DNA from: Aquirhabdus sp.
GTDB taxonomy: Bacteria; Pseudomonadota; Gammaproteobacteria; Pseudomonadales; Moraxellaceae
Length of the DNA stretch: 64,000 nt
Assembly: GCA_030149815.1 (NCBI GenBank)
Contig: JASLHI010000012.1
Coordinates: forward strand, 91,317-155,316
Direction of reading: 5' to 3'
A program made the translations under genes and the position numbers. Each line of letters opens with the position of its first letter. Within the stretch, counting starts at the first letter, position 1. The notes under the pieces were generated by a model. That model was not told the origin of the DNA, did not search any database, and was given only the letters and a program-made list of their open reading frames with translations. Positions 1-7,097 of the stretch are shown here, in pieces.

Positions 1-1
1 T

Positions 2-481
2 TTCACACTGACCATTTCCAGTCTACAAGCGGAACGCGCCAGCGGAAAACGTATCGAAAATTGCAGTCATGACCAAACCAACTTATCGCCATTACAAGAG
101 CGTGTCGTCGAACGCGTAATGCCCGATAAGCAACTGCGTGACGAAGATTGGCAACGTAATGGTTCATGTACAGGGATGTCGCCAACAGTTTACTTCAGAA
201 CTATCGCAACTTATGCGCAGCGCTTAAAAATTCCGTCAGAACTCGCATCGCCGCGCGATACCGTGCTGACAAAAAATTATATTATCAATAAACTACAGCA
301 GCTTAACCCTGGACTGACCGATAAAAGCCTTCTGTTGCGTTGCACAGCAGAACCAGGACGTGAGTATCCCGTCTTAACAGAACTTCGTTCTTGTTATAAT
401 ACTCAAGGACAATACGATGCTTGCCCAGCATACATTAAATCAAACTGCCCAAGCAGTGTTGTCATACTTGCCGCACCTTAA
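2..481 (+). CDS. Ribonuclease T2 family protein, C-terminal part
   Basis: The reading frame is open from base 2, so the start codon and signal peptide lie left of the window. Family members are secreted or periplasmic endoribonucleases that cleave RNA through a 2',3'-cyclic phosphate. The visible part contains the region of the second conserved T2 block (DWQRNGSCTG, around base 148), followed by the usual YF pair and several cysteines likely to form disulfides. In the family this block normally reads (H)EWxKHGTC with a catalytic Glu and His. Here the His position is Asn and the Glu position is Asp, so activity is uncertain. The first active-site block is outside the window. The family assignment rests on this block and the cysteine pattern and is fairly good; function is open. 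Confidence 0.7.
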   Translation, partial: FTLTISSLQAERASGKRIENCSHDQTNLSPLQERVVERVMPDKQLRDEDWQRNGSCTGMSPTVYFRTIATYAQRLKIPSELASPRDTVLTKNYIINKLQQLNPGLTDKSLLLRCTAEPGREYPVLTELRSCYNTQGQYDACPAYIKSNCPSSVVILAAP

Positions 482-505
482 AGAACGCGTACAACACTAA
501 AACTA

Positions 506-1162
506 TTAATTCGACAGCGTTCGGTAAAAACTGACATTCCTAAACTCATGCGCCTCATCGAGATCAGGCCACGTCGAGGCGCTACGTTCGCCTTCTTTGA
601 CATATTGCGGATGACTAAAATTCTTGACCCGCGAATCTGCTACCCAAACCTCTTTTCCGAATCGTAAGAACTCATCCAAGAAAAAACGATTGCTTTGGTC
701 ATACAGCACATCGGCGGCAAGTAAAATATCAACTTGCTCACTCAATTGATACAGATCAGCTAGATACTCTAATGTGACGTTATTAAGCTCCGCATTCTCG
801 CGACAGGATGCCAATGACACCAAATCAATATCACAGGCAATCACCCGCGCTGCGCCAGCCATTTTCGCCGCAATAGCAACCACACCAGAACCTGCCCCAA
901 AATCTAAAACCGTCTTGCCACGTACTCGCTCAGGTTCAGCCAGCAGCCACTGCGCCATCGACAATCCAGATGCCCAGCAAAAAATCCAATACGGTGTATC
1001 GGTCCAAATCCGTCGAATGACTTCATCATCCATCTTTTCTGTTGGCAAATCAGGGGGAATCAACCACAAATCAATCGACGTATCAGGCAGAGTCTGGCGT
1101 TGCAGTTTTGAATCAGGAATAACTTGGTGCAACGCATCCAACAAATGTTTTGGTGCAGTCAT
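506..1162 (-). CDS. Class I SAM-dependent methyltransferase (ETFB lysine methyltransferase-like)
   Basis: A protein of about 218 residues with a clear SAM-binding motif I (VLDFGAGSGVVAIAA), followed by the acidic motif II (VIACDID) and a LLAADVLYD motif typical of the METTL20/PrmA-like group of protein methyltransferases. The likely reaction is methyl transfer to a protein lysine; the substrate cannot be read from sequence. An upstream TTG at 1165 is possible, but the ATG at 1162 lies four bases after the folD stop and is preferred. The two genes therefore form a tight leftward pair. There is no signal peptide or membrane segment, so it should be cytoplasmic. Confidence 0.8.
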   Translation of the reverse strand: MTAPKHLLDALHQVIPDSKLQRQTLPDTSIDLWLIPPDLPTEKMDDEVIRRIWTDTPYWIFCWASGLSMAQWLLAEPERVRGKTVLDFGAGSGVVAIAAKMAGAARVIACDIDLVSLASCRENAELNNVTLEYLADLYQLSEQVDILLAADVLYDQSNRFFLDEFLRFGKEVWVADSRVKNFSHPQYVKEGERSASTWPDLDEAHEFRNVSFYRTLSN

Positions 1163-1166
1163 CAAC

Positions 1167-2015
1167 TTAGCCTAATGCTTTCTCAGCAGCTTCAACAGTC
1201 TGACGAATCAGCGTCGTAATCGTCATTGGACCTACACCACCAGGCACTGGAGTGTAGGCACTCGCAATTTGTTCAATCCCGACTAACTCAATATCACCCA
1301 CACCTCCACCTTCACGCGGATGGAAACCCGCATCAACCACAACTGCGCCTTGTTTAATCCAATCTTTTTTAATCAATTCAGCTTTACCAACCGCACCCAC
1401 TACAATGTCGGCTTGCTTGACTAACTCAGCAAGATTCTTGGTGCGTGAATGGCAAATGGTTATGGTTGCATTGGCAGCGAGTAGCATCATCGCCATTGGC
1501 TTACCCAAAATCGCACTACGACCGACCACAACGGCATGTTTACCTTCGATCTGAATACCATTTTCTGTGAGCAATGTCATGATACCTTGTGGAGTTGCTG
1601 AACCATATGCGGATTCCTCCATACTCATCCGACCAAAACCTAGACAAGTCACACCATCAACATCTTTTGCCAACGCAATCGCATCAAAGCACGCACGCTC
1701 ATCGATTTGCTCAGGCACAGGATGTTGCAGCAAAATACCATGCACATCTGGATTTGCATTGAGCTTAGCAATTTCAGCAAGTAATTGTTCTGTCGTCGTC
1801 GATTGAGGCAATTTAACTTTTAACGAATCCATACCAACACGAGCGCACGCATTACCTTTCATACGCACATAGGTTGCAGATGCACCATCATCGCCGACCA
1901 AAATCGTCGCTAAAATCGGAGTACGACCCGATTTTTCTTTGAGTGCCGCCACACGAACCTGTAAATCGGCTTCTATTTGTTGTGCAAGGGCGCGACCATT
2001 CAATAACGTTGCCAT
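1167..2015 (-). CDS. folD: Bifunctional methylenetetrahydrofolate dehydrogenase / methenyltetrahydrofolate cyclohydrolase
   Basis: A 282-residue protein of normal FolD length that interconverts 5,10-methylene-, 5,10-methenyl- and 10-formyl-tetrahydrofolate using NADP in the cytoplasm. Family signatures are visible. They include YVRMK with the catalytic Lys near residue 54, [18 protein letters not shown], the cofactor loop [11 protein letters not shown] near 165-175, and the C-terminal [11 protein letters not shown]. It is the first gene of a leftward pair with the methyltransferase. The start ATG at 2015 is followed by a typical N-terminus ([13 protein letters not shown]). The tRNA genes lie on the other strand upstream. 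Confidence 0.97.
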   Translation of the reverse strand: MATLLNGRALAQQIEADLQVRVAALKEKSGRTPILATILVGDDGASATYVRMKGNACARVGMDSLKVKLPQSTTTEQLLAEIAKLNANPDVHGILLQHPVPEQIDERACFDAIALAKDVDGVTCLGFGRMSMEESAYGSATPQGIMTLLTENGIQIEGKHAVVVGRSAILGKPMAMMLLAANATITICHSRTKNLAELVKQADIVVGAVGKAELIKKDWIKQGAVVVDAGFHPREGGGVGDIELVGIEQIASAYTPVPGGVGPMTITTLIRQTVEAAEKALG

Positions 2016-2167
2016 GAAAATGCTCCAAGAAGATCAAAATTTGGCACGTATGATACCGCATGCGGCATCGCTTAAAATGCAAATTGCGTTCGAAGGTTGT
2101 TTTTTTGCGCGATTTCAAGGGTAAACCGCTTGTTTTTTTAAGATCACCTGCTAATATGTGCCTCCTT

Positions 2168-2238
2168 GGCTGGATAGCAAAATGGTTATGCCGCGGATTG
2201 CAAATCCGCTGACGCCGGTTCGATTCCGGCTCCAGCCT
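2168..2238 (+). tRNA. tRNA-Cys (GCA)
   Basis: A complete cloverleaf can be folded. The acceptor stem pairs GGCTGGA with TCCAGCC, the anticodon stem is GCGGA/TCCGC around TTGCAAA with anticodon GCA, and the T arm is CCGG-TTCGATT-CCGG. The discriminator base is T, as expected for tRNA-Cys, and CCA is not encoded. It lies 65 bases upstream of tRNA-Leu on the same strand and is probably co-transcribed with it. Confidence 0.96.
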
Positions 2239-2303
2239 CCAATATTCTTCTTATGCTTTTAAGCGAAAGCTTCTAATAAGAATTGGCTGTAAAAAACCCA
2301 TCT

Positions 2304-2388
2304 GCCCAGATGGTGAAATCGGTAGACACAAGGGATTTAAAATCCCTCGCCTTCGGGTGTGCGGGTTCAAGTCCCGCTCTGGGCACCA
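2304..2388 (+). tRNA. tRNA-Leu (UAA), integration target of the island
   Basis: An 85-base class II tRNA with a long variable arm. The acceptor stem is GCCCAGA/TCTGGGC, the anticodon stem GGGAT/ATCCC encloses TTTAAAA with anticodon TAA, and the T arm is GCGGG-TTCAAGT-CCCGC. CCA is encoded at 2386-2388. The last 60 bases or so are supplied by the inserted element, which rebuilt a full tRNA on integration, because a 53-base copy of this part lies at 24005-24057. Confidence 0.97.
2329..2381 (+). repeat. attL: left 53-bp direct repeat of the island
   Basis: These 53 bases, from the anticodon arm to the end of the T arm of tRNA-Leu, are identical to 24005-24057. Integration into the 3' half of a tRNA with an identical repeat at the far end is the standard outcome of tyrosine-integrase insertion. 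Beyond the repeat the left copy continues GGCACCA and the right copy CACCA. Confidence 0.95.
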
Positions 2389-2468
2389 TATTGTAAGTCA
2401 TTGAATAATATTTAAAATACACAACACCAATACTAAATTCAACCTTCCTCATTTTACCTTCAAAAATC

Positions 2469-2490
2469 GTTGTAAGCATATTGTAAGCAA
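2469..2490 (+). repeat. Left copy of 22-bp subterminal repeat (probable integrase arm site)
   Basis: A 22-base sequence containing two TTGTAAGC units (GTTGTAAGC-ATA-TTGTAAGC-AA). It lies about 90 bases inside attL and is repeated identically at 23873-23894. A further ATTGTAAG unit lies at 2390-2397. Short repeated units near both ends of an integrated element are typical arm-type integrase or excisionase binding sites; binding is inferred. Confidence 0.7.
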
Positions 2491-2537
2491 CTTTCATCAA
2501 TATTGCGTCGCCCAACTAGCCTATGTTCATCAGAAGC

Positions 2538-2804
2538 TTAGTAGTTAAAGCCTTCATACTCAGGCATACAATCGATAAATTGCTGGCTCAGTACATTAAT
2601 TGGGTCACTTAACTCGTCCAAACCCTCGTCCAGCATCCGTTGCACCCATACTCTGATTGCCATGTGATTATCGAACGCATGATTAACATCAAGAAAAAGT
2701 GAAATCCCGCACCCCAGTTGAATACTGAATTCGATGATGAGCTCCTTCGCTAATTTATTAGCCTTTGGACTGATCCAAGCACCCCAAGCATGTTGACCTC
2801 TCAT
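2538..2804 (-). CDS. Hypothetical protein, 88 residues
   Basis: Not recognised. A small soluble-looking protein without signal peptide or membrane segment. It is divergent from the Xre regulator at 2936, and the 131-base gap between them is full of TTTAAAC/GTTTAA half-sites. The pair may therefore share an operator region, but no toxin or antitoxin motif is visible. The start ATG at 2804 is preceded by AGGAG (TTTAGGAGTAAGTTAA before the ATG), which supports translation. It is the leftmost gene of the island. Confidence 0.55.
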   Translation of the reverse strand: MRGQHAWGAWISPKANKLAKELIIEFSIQLGCGISLFLDVNHAFDNHMAIRVWVQRMLDEGLDELSDPINVLSQQFIDCMPEYEGFNY

Positions 2805-2822
2805 TTAACTTACTCCTAAATT

Positions 2823-2930
2823 TTAAACCATGATATGATTAATTACCATCATAGTTTAATTTAGCACATTTTTTAAACTATGCAAGTATTTTTTATCACA
2901 ATAGTTAAATTTTTACCACAAAGGTTAAAT
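2823..2930. promoter_or_regulatory. Divergent promoter region with repeated TTTAAAC half-sites
   Basis: TTAAACCATGAT at 2823-2834 and ATCATAGTTTAA at 2848-2859 form an inverted repeat with one mismatch. Related half-sites follow at 2873 (TTAAACTATG), 2901 (ATAGTTAAAT) and 2921 (AAGGTTAAAT), the last just before the Xre start codon. This looks like a regulator-binding array between two divergent genes, probably bound by the adjacent Xre protein. Confidence 0.5.
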
Positions 2931-2935
2931 TTGTC

Positions 2936-3163
2936 ATGATTATCAGCAAATTCCCGAAACTCTTATTTGATAGAAAACTTAAAGTTGCAGATGTAGCCAG
3001 AGCAACCACACTGAGCAAAACGACCTTGCACAAGCTCTACAATGAAGATTCGACACGGATAGACTTCGACACGCTTGATCAGCTATGCAAATTTTTAAAT
3101 ATAGGTGTTGGTGATTTGCTGCAATATGTTCCTCAAGATGTTGAGGCTACCACCCAAGAATGA
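2936..3163 (+). CDS. Xre/Cro family helix-turn-helix regulator, 75 residues
   Basis: A small Cro/C1-type HTH protein. The DNA-binding domain covers nearly the whole length, with the helix-turn-helix at about residues 18-40 (VADVARATTLSKTTLHKLYN). It is followed by DFDTLDQLCKFLNIGVGDLL, the characteristic last helices of the YozG/HipB-like group. It is divergent from the 88-residue gene and lies next to an array of repeated half-sites, so it likely represses itself and that neighbour. Its role in the island may be lysogeny-like control of mobility or defence; this is inferred. Confidence 0.85.
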   Translation: MIISKFPKLLFDRKLKVADVARATTLSKTTLHKLYNEDSTRIDFDTLDQLCKFLNIGVGDLLQYVPQDVEATTQE

Positions 3164-3218
3164 TGGATTACGCCTTTCTATTAGCCTGAGATAGATGGTA
3201 TAGACAAAGAAAGCAAAA

Positions 3219-3263
3219 AGTCCCTTAGAAGAAGCATCAATGCTTGATACTCCTCAAGGGACT
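3219..3263. repeat. Stem-loop downstream of the Xre gene
   Basis: AGTCCCTT at 3219-3226 pairs with AAGGGACT at 3256-3263, and inside it AAGCATCAATGCTT can form a second short stem. There is no T run, so it is not a classical rho-independent terminator. It lies 56 bases after the Xre stop codon and before the end of the convergent lipoprotein pseudogene. Confidence 0.5.
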
Positions 3264-3314
3264 AGATCACACGTGGTTTACTTGGTGACAAACTAATTAA
3301 GACTTTAAATACGG

Positions 3315-3580
3315 CTATAGGCACCCACTAAAAACAGGAATCCCTTGTGAGTCAGTAGTTGAAGGCTTACATGGTTTAGGCTTCGATGCCGGAGTTGCAG
3401 GAGTTGCAGGAGTTGCAACTTGTGTTTGGCTTGGCACCTGAATTGGAGCTGGAGGCGCAATGTTGTCTTGGTTATTCATCGCCGCAGCAACAGCTAGCTC
3501 TTTTCCCGTGCTGTTTTTTCATGACATCCCGTAATTACTACTGCAACAACAATAACATAAGCGATGATTTTCAGTTTCAT
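3315..3580 (-). pseudogene. Small proline-rich lipoprotein gene with a frameshift in an A6 tract
   Basis: From the ATG at 3580 the leftward frame encodes a lipoprotein signal (MKLKIIAYVIVVAVVITGC, lipobox VITGC). It runs into a stop after 28 codons (MKLKI...REKS). Shifting frame at the run of six A (plus-strand T at 3514-3519) restores an open frame to the TAG at 3315. That frame encodes a Pro/Thr/Ala-rich tail with three ATP units made by a 9-bp tandem repeat, ending in PVFSGCL. Both halves look like one exported protein of about 88 residues. The shift could be a true mutation, a homopolymer sequencing error or slippage. The product is not otherwise recognised. Confidence 0.6.
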
Positions 3581-3662
3581 GAAGTTTCTCTTTAAATTAA
3601 TGGAACTATCGACGTTGTGTATATTTTTTTAAGCTTTAAAGCAGCTTTCATATCCAAGCAAC

Positions 3663-4046
3663 TCAGCGTACATCCATCGCGGTTTGCCCTGTGGTATAGC
3701 TTTTTAGGATGCCATTTTTGCCAAATAGTACTTGCACACTTTTTGAACTCACCGATTCATCTTTTAAGAACTGTCCAACAAATGGAACAAAAGCCAAACC
3801 ATTCACGGCGGCTTTGGTGTACGCATAGCTCCAGTATTCACCGTCTTCGTTGACCTGCTTTGACATGGGCTCCCCTAAATAATTGATCACGTCCGCCTCA
3901 GTACTTCTGCCACGTAACAAGTGGCTGGAGAGATCACTTGAAGTCACATGCAATAAATTTGGATTGCCAGTCGTGGATGCGCATCCTGCGAAACCTAACG
4001 AGAGCGACAAGATAATCGTCCCACTCAACACTTTTGCTACTTTCAT
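3663..4046 (-). CDS. BamE/SmpA-OmlA-like outer-membrane lipoprotein
   Basis: A 127-residue protein with a lipoprotein signal peptide and lipobox FAGC (Cys at about residue 22). The mature part has the pattern of the SmpA/OmlA fold: RGRSTEADVINYLGEP, then a W-Y-Y strand and LFGKNGILKSY. It is not the housekeeping bamE, because it sits in the island and carries an inserted hydrophobic stretch (AVNGLAFVPFVGQFL). Its role is unknown; many islands carry such small lipoproteins. The start ATG at 4046 is preceded by AGGACATTTT. Confidence 0.75.
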   Translation of the reverse strand: MKVAKVLSGTIILSLSLGFAGCASTTGNPNLLHVTSSDLSSHLLRGRSTEADVINYLGEPMSKQVNEDGEYWSYAYTKAAVNGLAFVPFVGQFLKDESVSSKSVQVLFGKNGILKSYTTGQTAMDVR

Positions 4047-4136
4047 AAAATGTCCTAATTTTAAAATTCCAAGATAGTATTTAGTCCATCTGCGAACTTG
4101 CCCGAATTAAGCATAGATACAGTTCGTGAAGACAAC

Positions 4137-4211
4137 ATGTACCCAAAATGGGTACATACAACAATGTACCCATTTTGGGTACAAAGATCAATGTACCTAG
4201 AATAGGTACAT
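4137..4211. promoter_or_regulatory. Three 21-bp palindromic operators at 27-bp spacing
   Basis: Palindromes built on ATGTACC...GGTACAT lie at 4137-4157 (GTACCCAAAATGGGTAC core), 4164-4184 (GTACCCATTTTGGGTAC core) and 4191-4211 (GTACCTAGAATAGGTAC core). The centres are 27 bases apart. The third overlaps the start codon of the Xre gene at 4210. The arrangement strongly suggests autoregulation by that protein. Confidence 0.85.
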
Positions 4212-4449
4212 GAAAAAAAGCACCCATACAGCAGAAATGAATGCGCTAAAACTCTGGCTAAAAGCAAAGCGCGAAGAGAGCGGTTTAAGTATGCGTGCTT
4301 TGGGAGAGAGCTTAGGAAAACCTCATTCTTATGTTCAAAAAGTTGAGGACGGCGAGAGACTTTTAGATGTTGTTGAGTATGTATGGTATTGCAGAGCATT
4401 GAAAATTGACCCACATGAAGGGCTTGCAGTAGTTAGTGAGACTCTTTAA
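4210..4449 (+). CDS. Xre family transcriptional regulator, autoregulated
   Basis: A 79-residue HTH_3-type protein. The motif LSMRALGESLGKPHSYVQKVEDGER (roughly residues 27-50) is a textbook Cro/C1 helix-turn-helix. The start codon ATG at 4210 lies inside the third of three palindromic operators and no Shine-Dalgarno sequence precedes it. The mRNA may therefore be leaderless, or translation could begin at the ATG at 4237, which would still keep the HTH. It is convergent with mobA, whose stop is only 6 bases away. It is the candidate master regulator of this part of the island. Confidence 0.88.
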   Translation: MKKSTHTAEMNALKLWLKAKREESGLSMRALGESLGKPHSYVQKVEDGERLLDVVEYVWYCRALKIDPHEGLAVVSETL

Positions 4450-4454
4450 TAAAT

Positions 4455-6461
4455 TCACCGCATACCAAAGTCGTTATCGTTATCCCTTGATTTACGTGGT
4501 TCAGGACTTCTGGAGGGAATCCTAGGCATATCATTTCTGACCAGTGGCAAATCATAGACATCTGCCGACACCTCAACTTGCATTAGGCTTTGTGAGAATG
4601 ACTCCAGCTTTTGCGGATCTGCATGGAAATCAAAAAAATCTAAAATCGCCTTTTCCTTTTTAGCCTCCAATTCGACATTAAGATGAATGTTGCTACGTTT
4701 TTTCTCTCTTTCAATTTCAAAAAATAAAAGGAATTGCTCGCGCAGACGCGTCAATTCTGGATTTTGATTTGCGTAATTTGAGAACATAACCTTCCAAGCT
4801 CGCCCAGTTGACGACAACGCTTTATCCCCATTTAATTTGCGCTCGACCACTTTCATCAGCCTATCAAGAACTGGTCTAATGCGAGCATTAACCACCTCTT
4901 GCGCCCTAGCCTTTGCAATAAGAGATTGAGCCTCTTCCAGTGCTACTCTTTGCTTAATAAATCTGACAATTGTTGATTTAGCGAATTTAACAAACGTACT
5001 GATGGCTGCAACAGCAGCTCGAATTCGTCCAGCAACTGCGACAAATGGGTAACTTGTATTTGTATTGAATTTAGCTCTTGCTCTCTCTTGATCTCGTTGA
5101 ATTGCAGCTGCTGAATTGCTGTGCTCTGCTGCTCGTAAGCGGTCACGCATATTTCTAGCGCTGGCTGTAGTTCTTGCACAGCTTGCATGAGCTGAAGCTC
5201 TAAAGGGGTCAAGGCGCTCATACGGACTATCCCTCTCTATTTGATAAGTACTACTGCCAGTATCACGAGCAGCAGAAAGGTTTGACTGATGCGGAATAAG
5301 ATTGCTTTCCTCTGCAATGTTTTCGCACTTTCCATCCGGGTGGCTTCTAGGCTCAAGATCAATTGTTTGAGCTGCTCGATCTGAATGCTCTGCTCCACTG
5401 CCTGCGCCTGACAACTCGCGACTGTTTGTTGTGCTTGTCTTAGCGCGTCTAGGATCAAGACCATTTTTTTGAGCTGATCGATCTGAACGCTCCGTTCCAC
5501 TGCCTGCATCTGATAACTCGTGGCTGTTTGCTGCGCTTGGCTGCGCACATCTAAAATCAGATTCCCCAATTGTTCCGTAGCGCACAATATATCTGTCGCA
5601 TTTGATTCGCATGAGTCTTTCAAGAGTTGACATTGCTGCAGCAAGTCTTTGACTCTCTGTTGATTCATACTCTCGTTGTTTAGCTTCAGCTCGTTGGATA
5701 TAGCCTTCGCTTTTATCAAGTGTTGATTCGTAGTATCCACCTTTCAATCTCACTGGTATTGTATCTGGATCACTGGATTTGGGTCTAATGCTAATGCTGC
5801 TTGGTTTTTCGCTCACAATCACATAGCCAAGTTTTTTTATGAGCTTAATCACATCACGTCGATATTCTATTGTTCCTGCCTCAATACCCTCCTTAACCGC
5901 CTCACCTATAAGCTCATGGGTTTGACGCTTTCCTTTCGGTAAATTACGTGAAAATTTAAAATCTTGTTCACGACTTGGATCCTTGGGGTCTGCAAAATTA
6001 TGAGTGATATTAATAATATCCAGCCATGCATTGACTCTGGGACGGTCTGCACGATCAAAATAAGGAGTCAACTCCTTACCCGACGCCAATTCAACATGGG
6101 CAATGCAATAATTAAGTTCCAGCCGGCCTTTATCCAGATGTTCGGCCCAATAAATGCAATATTGAGATTGATCCAAATCAGCAAGCAAAACTTTCTCGAA
6201 ACCATCCATAAGTTGGAATTTAAGCTCCTCGGCAATATTTGCTTCGGCAAAAGATAAAACTCCAACCGTATGTTTCTGTTTCTGCGAAGGTGGTAATGAC
6301 TCAGCAACCTCAACCACTTCCGCTGGATCACCACGAAGCAATCTCGCATATGGTCTAATATCGTTTTTGTCAAGAAGATAGCGCCGCCCCATAAGATAGT
6401 TCGTCACGCGTCGAACACCTGTAGACGACATCTTTGGCTTTAGAATCACATGTACTGGCAT
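4455..6461 (-). CDS. mobA: MobA relaxase, ColE1 / MOB-HEN type
   Basis: DNA relaxase that nicks the transfer origin and is carried with the strand to the recipient. The N-terminal third matches the ColE1 MobA group: a GVLSFAE motif, then QYCIYWAEHLDKGRLELNY, which contains the H...E-x-N triad of HEN relaxases, then PYFDRADRPRVNAW. The C-terminal half is low-complexity and helical, because two other genes (mobB and mobD) are encoded in another frame there. The ATG at 6461 (MPVHVILKPKM) is chosen; an in-frame ATG at 6479 would give 674 residues. It overlaps mobC by about 90 bases. No coupling protein or type IV secretion gene is present, so a helper element is needed. Confidence 0.92.
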   Translation of the reverse strand: MPVHVILKPKMSSTGVRRVTNYLMGRRYLLDKNDIRPYARLLRGDPAEVVEVAESLPPSQKQKHTVGVLSFAEANIAEELKFQLMDGFEKVLLADLDQSQYCIYWAEHLDKGRLELNYCIAHVELASGKELTPYFDRADRPRVNAWLDIINITHNFADPKDPSREQDFKFSRNLPKGKRQTHELIGEAVKEGIEAGTIEYRRDVIKLIKKLGYVIVSEKPSSISIRPKSSDPDTIPVRLKGGYYESTLDKSEGYIQRAEAKQREYESTESQRLAAAMSTLERLMRIKCDRYIVRYGTIGESDFRCAQPSAANSHELSDAGSGTERSDRSAQKNGLDPRRAKTSTTNSRELSGAGSGAEHSDRAAQTIDLEPRSHPDGKCENIAEESNLIPHQSNLSAARDTGSSTYQIERDSPYERLDPFRASAHASCARTTASARNMRDRLRAAEHSNSAAAIQRDQERARAKFNTNTSYPFVAVAGRIRAAVAAISTFVKFAKSTIVRFIKQRVALEEAQSLIAKARAQEVVNARIRPVLDRLMKVVERKLNGDKALSSTGRAWKVMFSNYANQNPELTRLREQFLLFFEIEREKKRSNIHLNVELEAKKEKAILDFFDFHADPQKLESFSQSLMQVEVSADVYDLPLVRNDMPRIPSRSPEPRKSRDNDNDFGMR
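4943..5221 (-). CDS. mobD: MobD-like coiled-coil mobilization protein, nested in mobA
   Basis: A 92-residue, Gln- and Leu-rich protein predicted to be almost entirely helical (ELQLMQAVQELQPALEI, then LLDEFELLLQPSVRLLNSLNQQLSDLL). It lies entirely inside mobA in a different frame of the same strand. This is exactly the position of mobD in ColE1-type mobilization regions, after mobB and inside the 3' half of mobA. In ColE1 plasmids MobD supports relaxosome function. The identification rests on position, size and helical composition rather than on a sharp motif. Confidence 0.72.
   Translation of the reverse strand: MSALTPLELQLMQAVQELQPALEICVTAYEQQSTAIQQLQFNEIKREQELNSIQIQVTHLSQLLDEFELLLQPSVRLLNSLNQQLSDLLSKE
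5237..5740 (-). CDS. mobB: MobB-like mobilization protein with C-terminal membrane anchor, nested in mobA
   Basis: A 167-residue helical protein with two internal copies of a QAQQTxxSxQxQAVExSxQI-like unit (about residues 68-90 and 100-122). It ends in a single hydrophobic segment (LFRISQTFLLLVILAVVLIK). It lies inside mobA in another frame, just upstream of the mobD-like gene (15 bases apart). ColE1 MbeB is likewise nested and associates with the membrane, stabilising the relaxosome. The repeated segment in the DNA may have arisen by an internal duplication that also lengthens MobA. Confidence 0.75.
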   Translation of the reverse strand: MDTTNQHLIKAKAISNELKLNNESMNQQRVKDLLQQCQLLKDSCESNATDILCATEQLGNLILDVRSQAQQTATSYQMQAVERSVQIDQLKKMVLILDALRQAQQTVASCQAQAVEQSIQIEQLKQLILSLEATRMESAKTLQRKAILFRISQTFLLLVILAVVLIK

Positions 6462-6858
6462 TCGCACCCACCGCCTCATAAATTACTTCAAGCTGTTCCC
6501 TAATCGCGGTGACGTTACGGTCGATGTCAATAAATATTGGTATAAAATCAAATATAACGTGACTGTTTAACTTTCGCGCGGCTTGATTGGCGTTGCGCCC
6601 AATACCAGCTGCTTGAGCGCGAATTGCTACCAATTCAGTCCAAATTGCTTTAAGTAGAGCTGTAGGTTCAGGAGTCCTACGCACAGGTTGTGGCTCTGGT
6701 AAATCTTGGCTGCAAGCCCACAAAACCGCCTCCCTGATCCAAGTCGCACCTTTCCTGTTACGCTTAGCTTGCTCAATTGTTGTCCACTCTTCCTGATTCA
6801 CGGAAACCTTAACGTATTTATTACGCTTAAGCTCTGGTGGTAACTTGTTGTTTGGCAT
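6370..6858 (-). CDS. mobC: MobC relaxosome accessory protein
   Basis: A 162-residue MobC-family protein. The N-terminal part resembles a ribbon-helix-helix DNA-binding domain (KYVKVSVNQEEWTTIEQAK). The diagnostic MobC motif is GIGRNANQAARKLN at about residues 85-98, corresponding to the family consensus GRNLNQIARALN. It helps open the transfer origin for MobA. It is the first gene of the mob operon and overlaps the mobA start in another frame, as in ColE1 plasmids. It is preceded by the AlpA-like gene 17 bases upstream. Confidence 0.9.
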   Translation of the reverse strand: MPNNKLPPELKRNKYVKVSVNQEEWTTIEQAKRNRKGATWIREAVLWACSQDLPEPQPVRRTPEPTALLKAIWTELVAIRAQAAGIGRNANQAARKLNSHVIFDFIPIFIDIDRNVTAIREQLEVIYEAVGANASTCDSKAKDVVYRCSTRDELSYGAALSS

Positions 6859-6875
6859 AGGTCGGCTCCGTCAAA

Positions 6876-7097
6876 TTAATGCTTAGAACCACCAATGTGC
6901 TTAGCAATGTCAGTAAGACGCCATTTAACGGATCCACCCACGTGTACTGACGAAATTGGTCCATTTTGGTAACACGACCATTTATATAAAGTCTGAGGCC
7001 GCATTGATAAAATTGCAGCGGCTTCCCACGTGTCGATTAAAGTGCGACCTGCACATTGCAACTCTTCAAGCGTTTGGCTAATCTTCTTTTTCATCAC
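6876..7097 (-). CDS. AlpA/excisionase-like helix-turn-helix protein
   Basis: A 73-residue protein with a MerR-like winged helix: TWEAAAILSMRPQTLYKWSC followed by GGSVKWRLTDIAKHIG. The pattern of a helix-turn-helix, then a basic wing and a short C-terminal helix, is that of the HTH_17/AlpA/Xis group, small DNA-benders that control integrase action or prophage excision. It lies directly upstream of mobC on the same strand. That would link excision of the island to its mobilization; this coupling is inferred. An MM start gives two adjacent possible ATGs. Confidence 0.8.
   Translation of the reverse strand: MMKKKISQTLEELQCAGRTLIDTWEAAAILSMRPQTLYKWSCYQNGPISSVHVGGSVKWRLTDIAKHIGGSKH

Noticed and set aside
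2273..2515. 80-residue frame antisense to tRNA-Leu
   Set aside because: Its centre is the reverse translation of a tRNA gene (a well-known spurious frame) and it has no ribosome-binding site.
3386..3595. 69-residue rightward frame rich in Leu-Glu-Gln
   Set aside because: It is the complement of the 9-bp repeat and the signal peptide of the leftward lipoprotein pseudogene; the leftward reading has a signal peptide and lipobox.
4061..4414. 117-residue leftward frame over the Xre gene
   Set aside because: It is antisense to a clear helix-turn-helix gene and runs through its operators.
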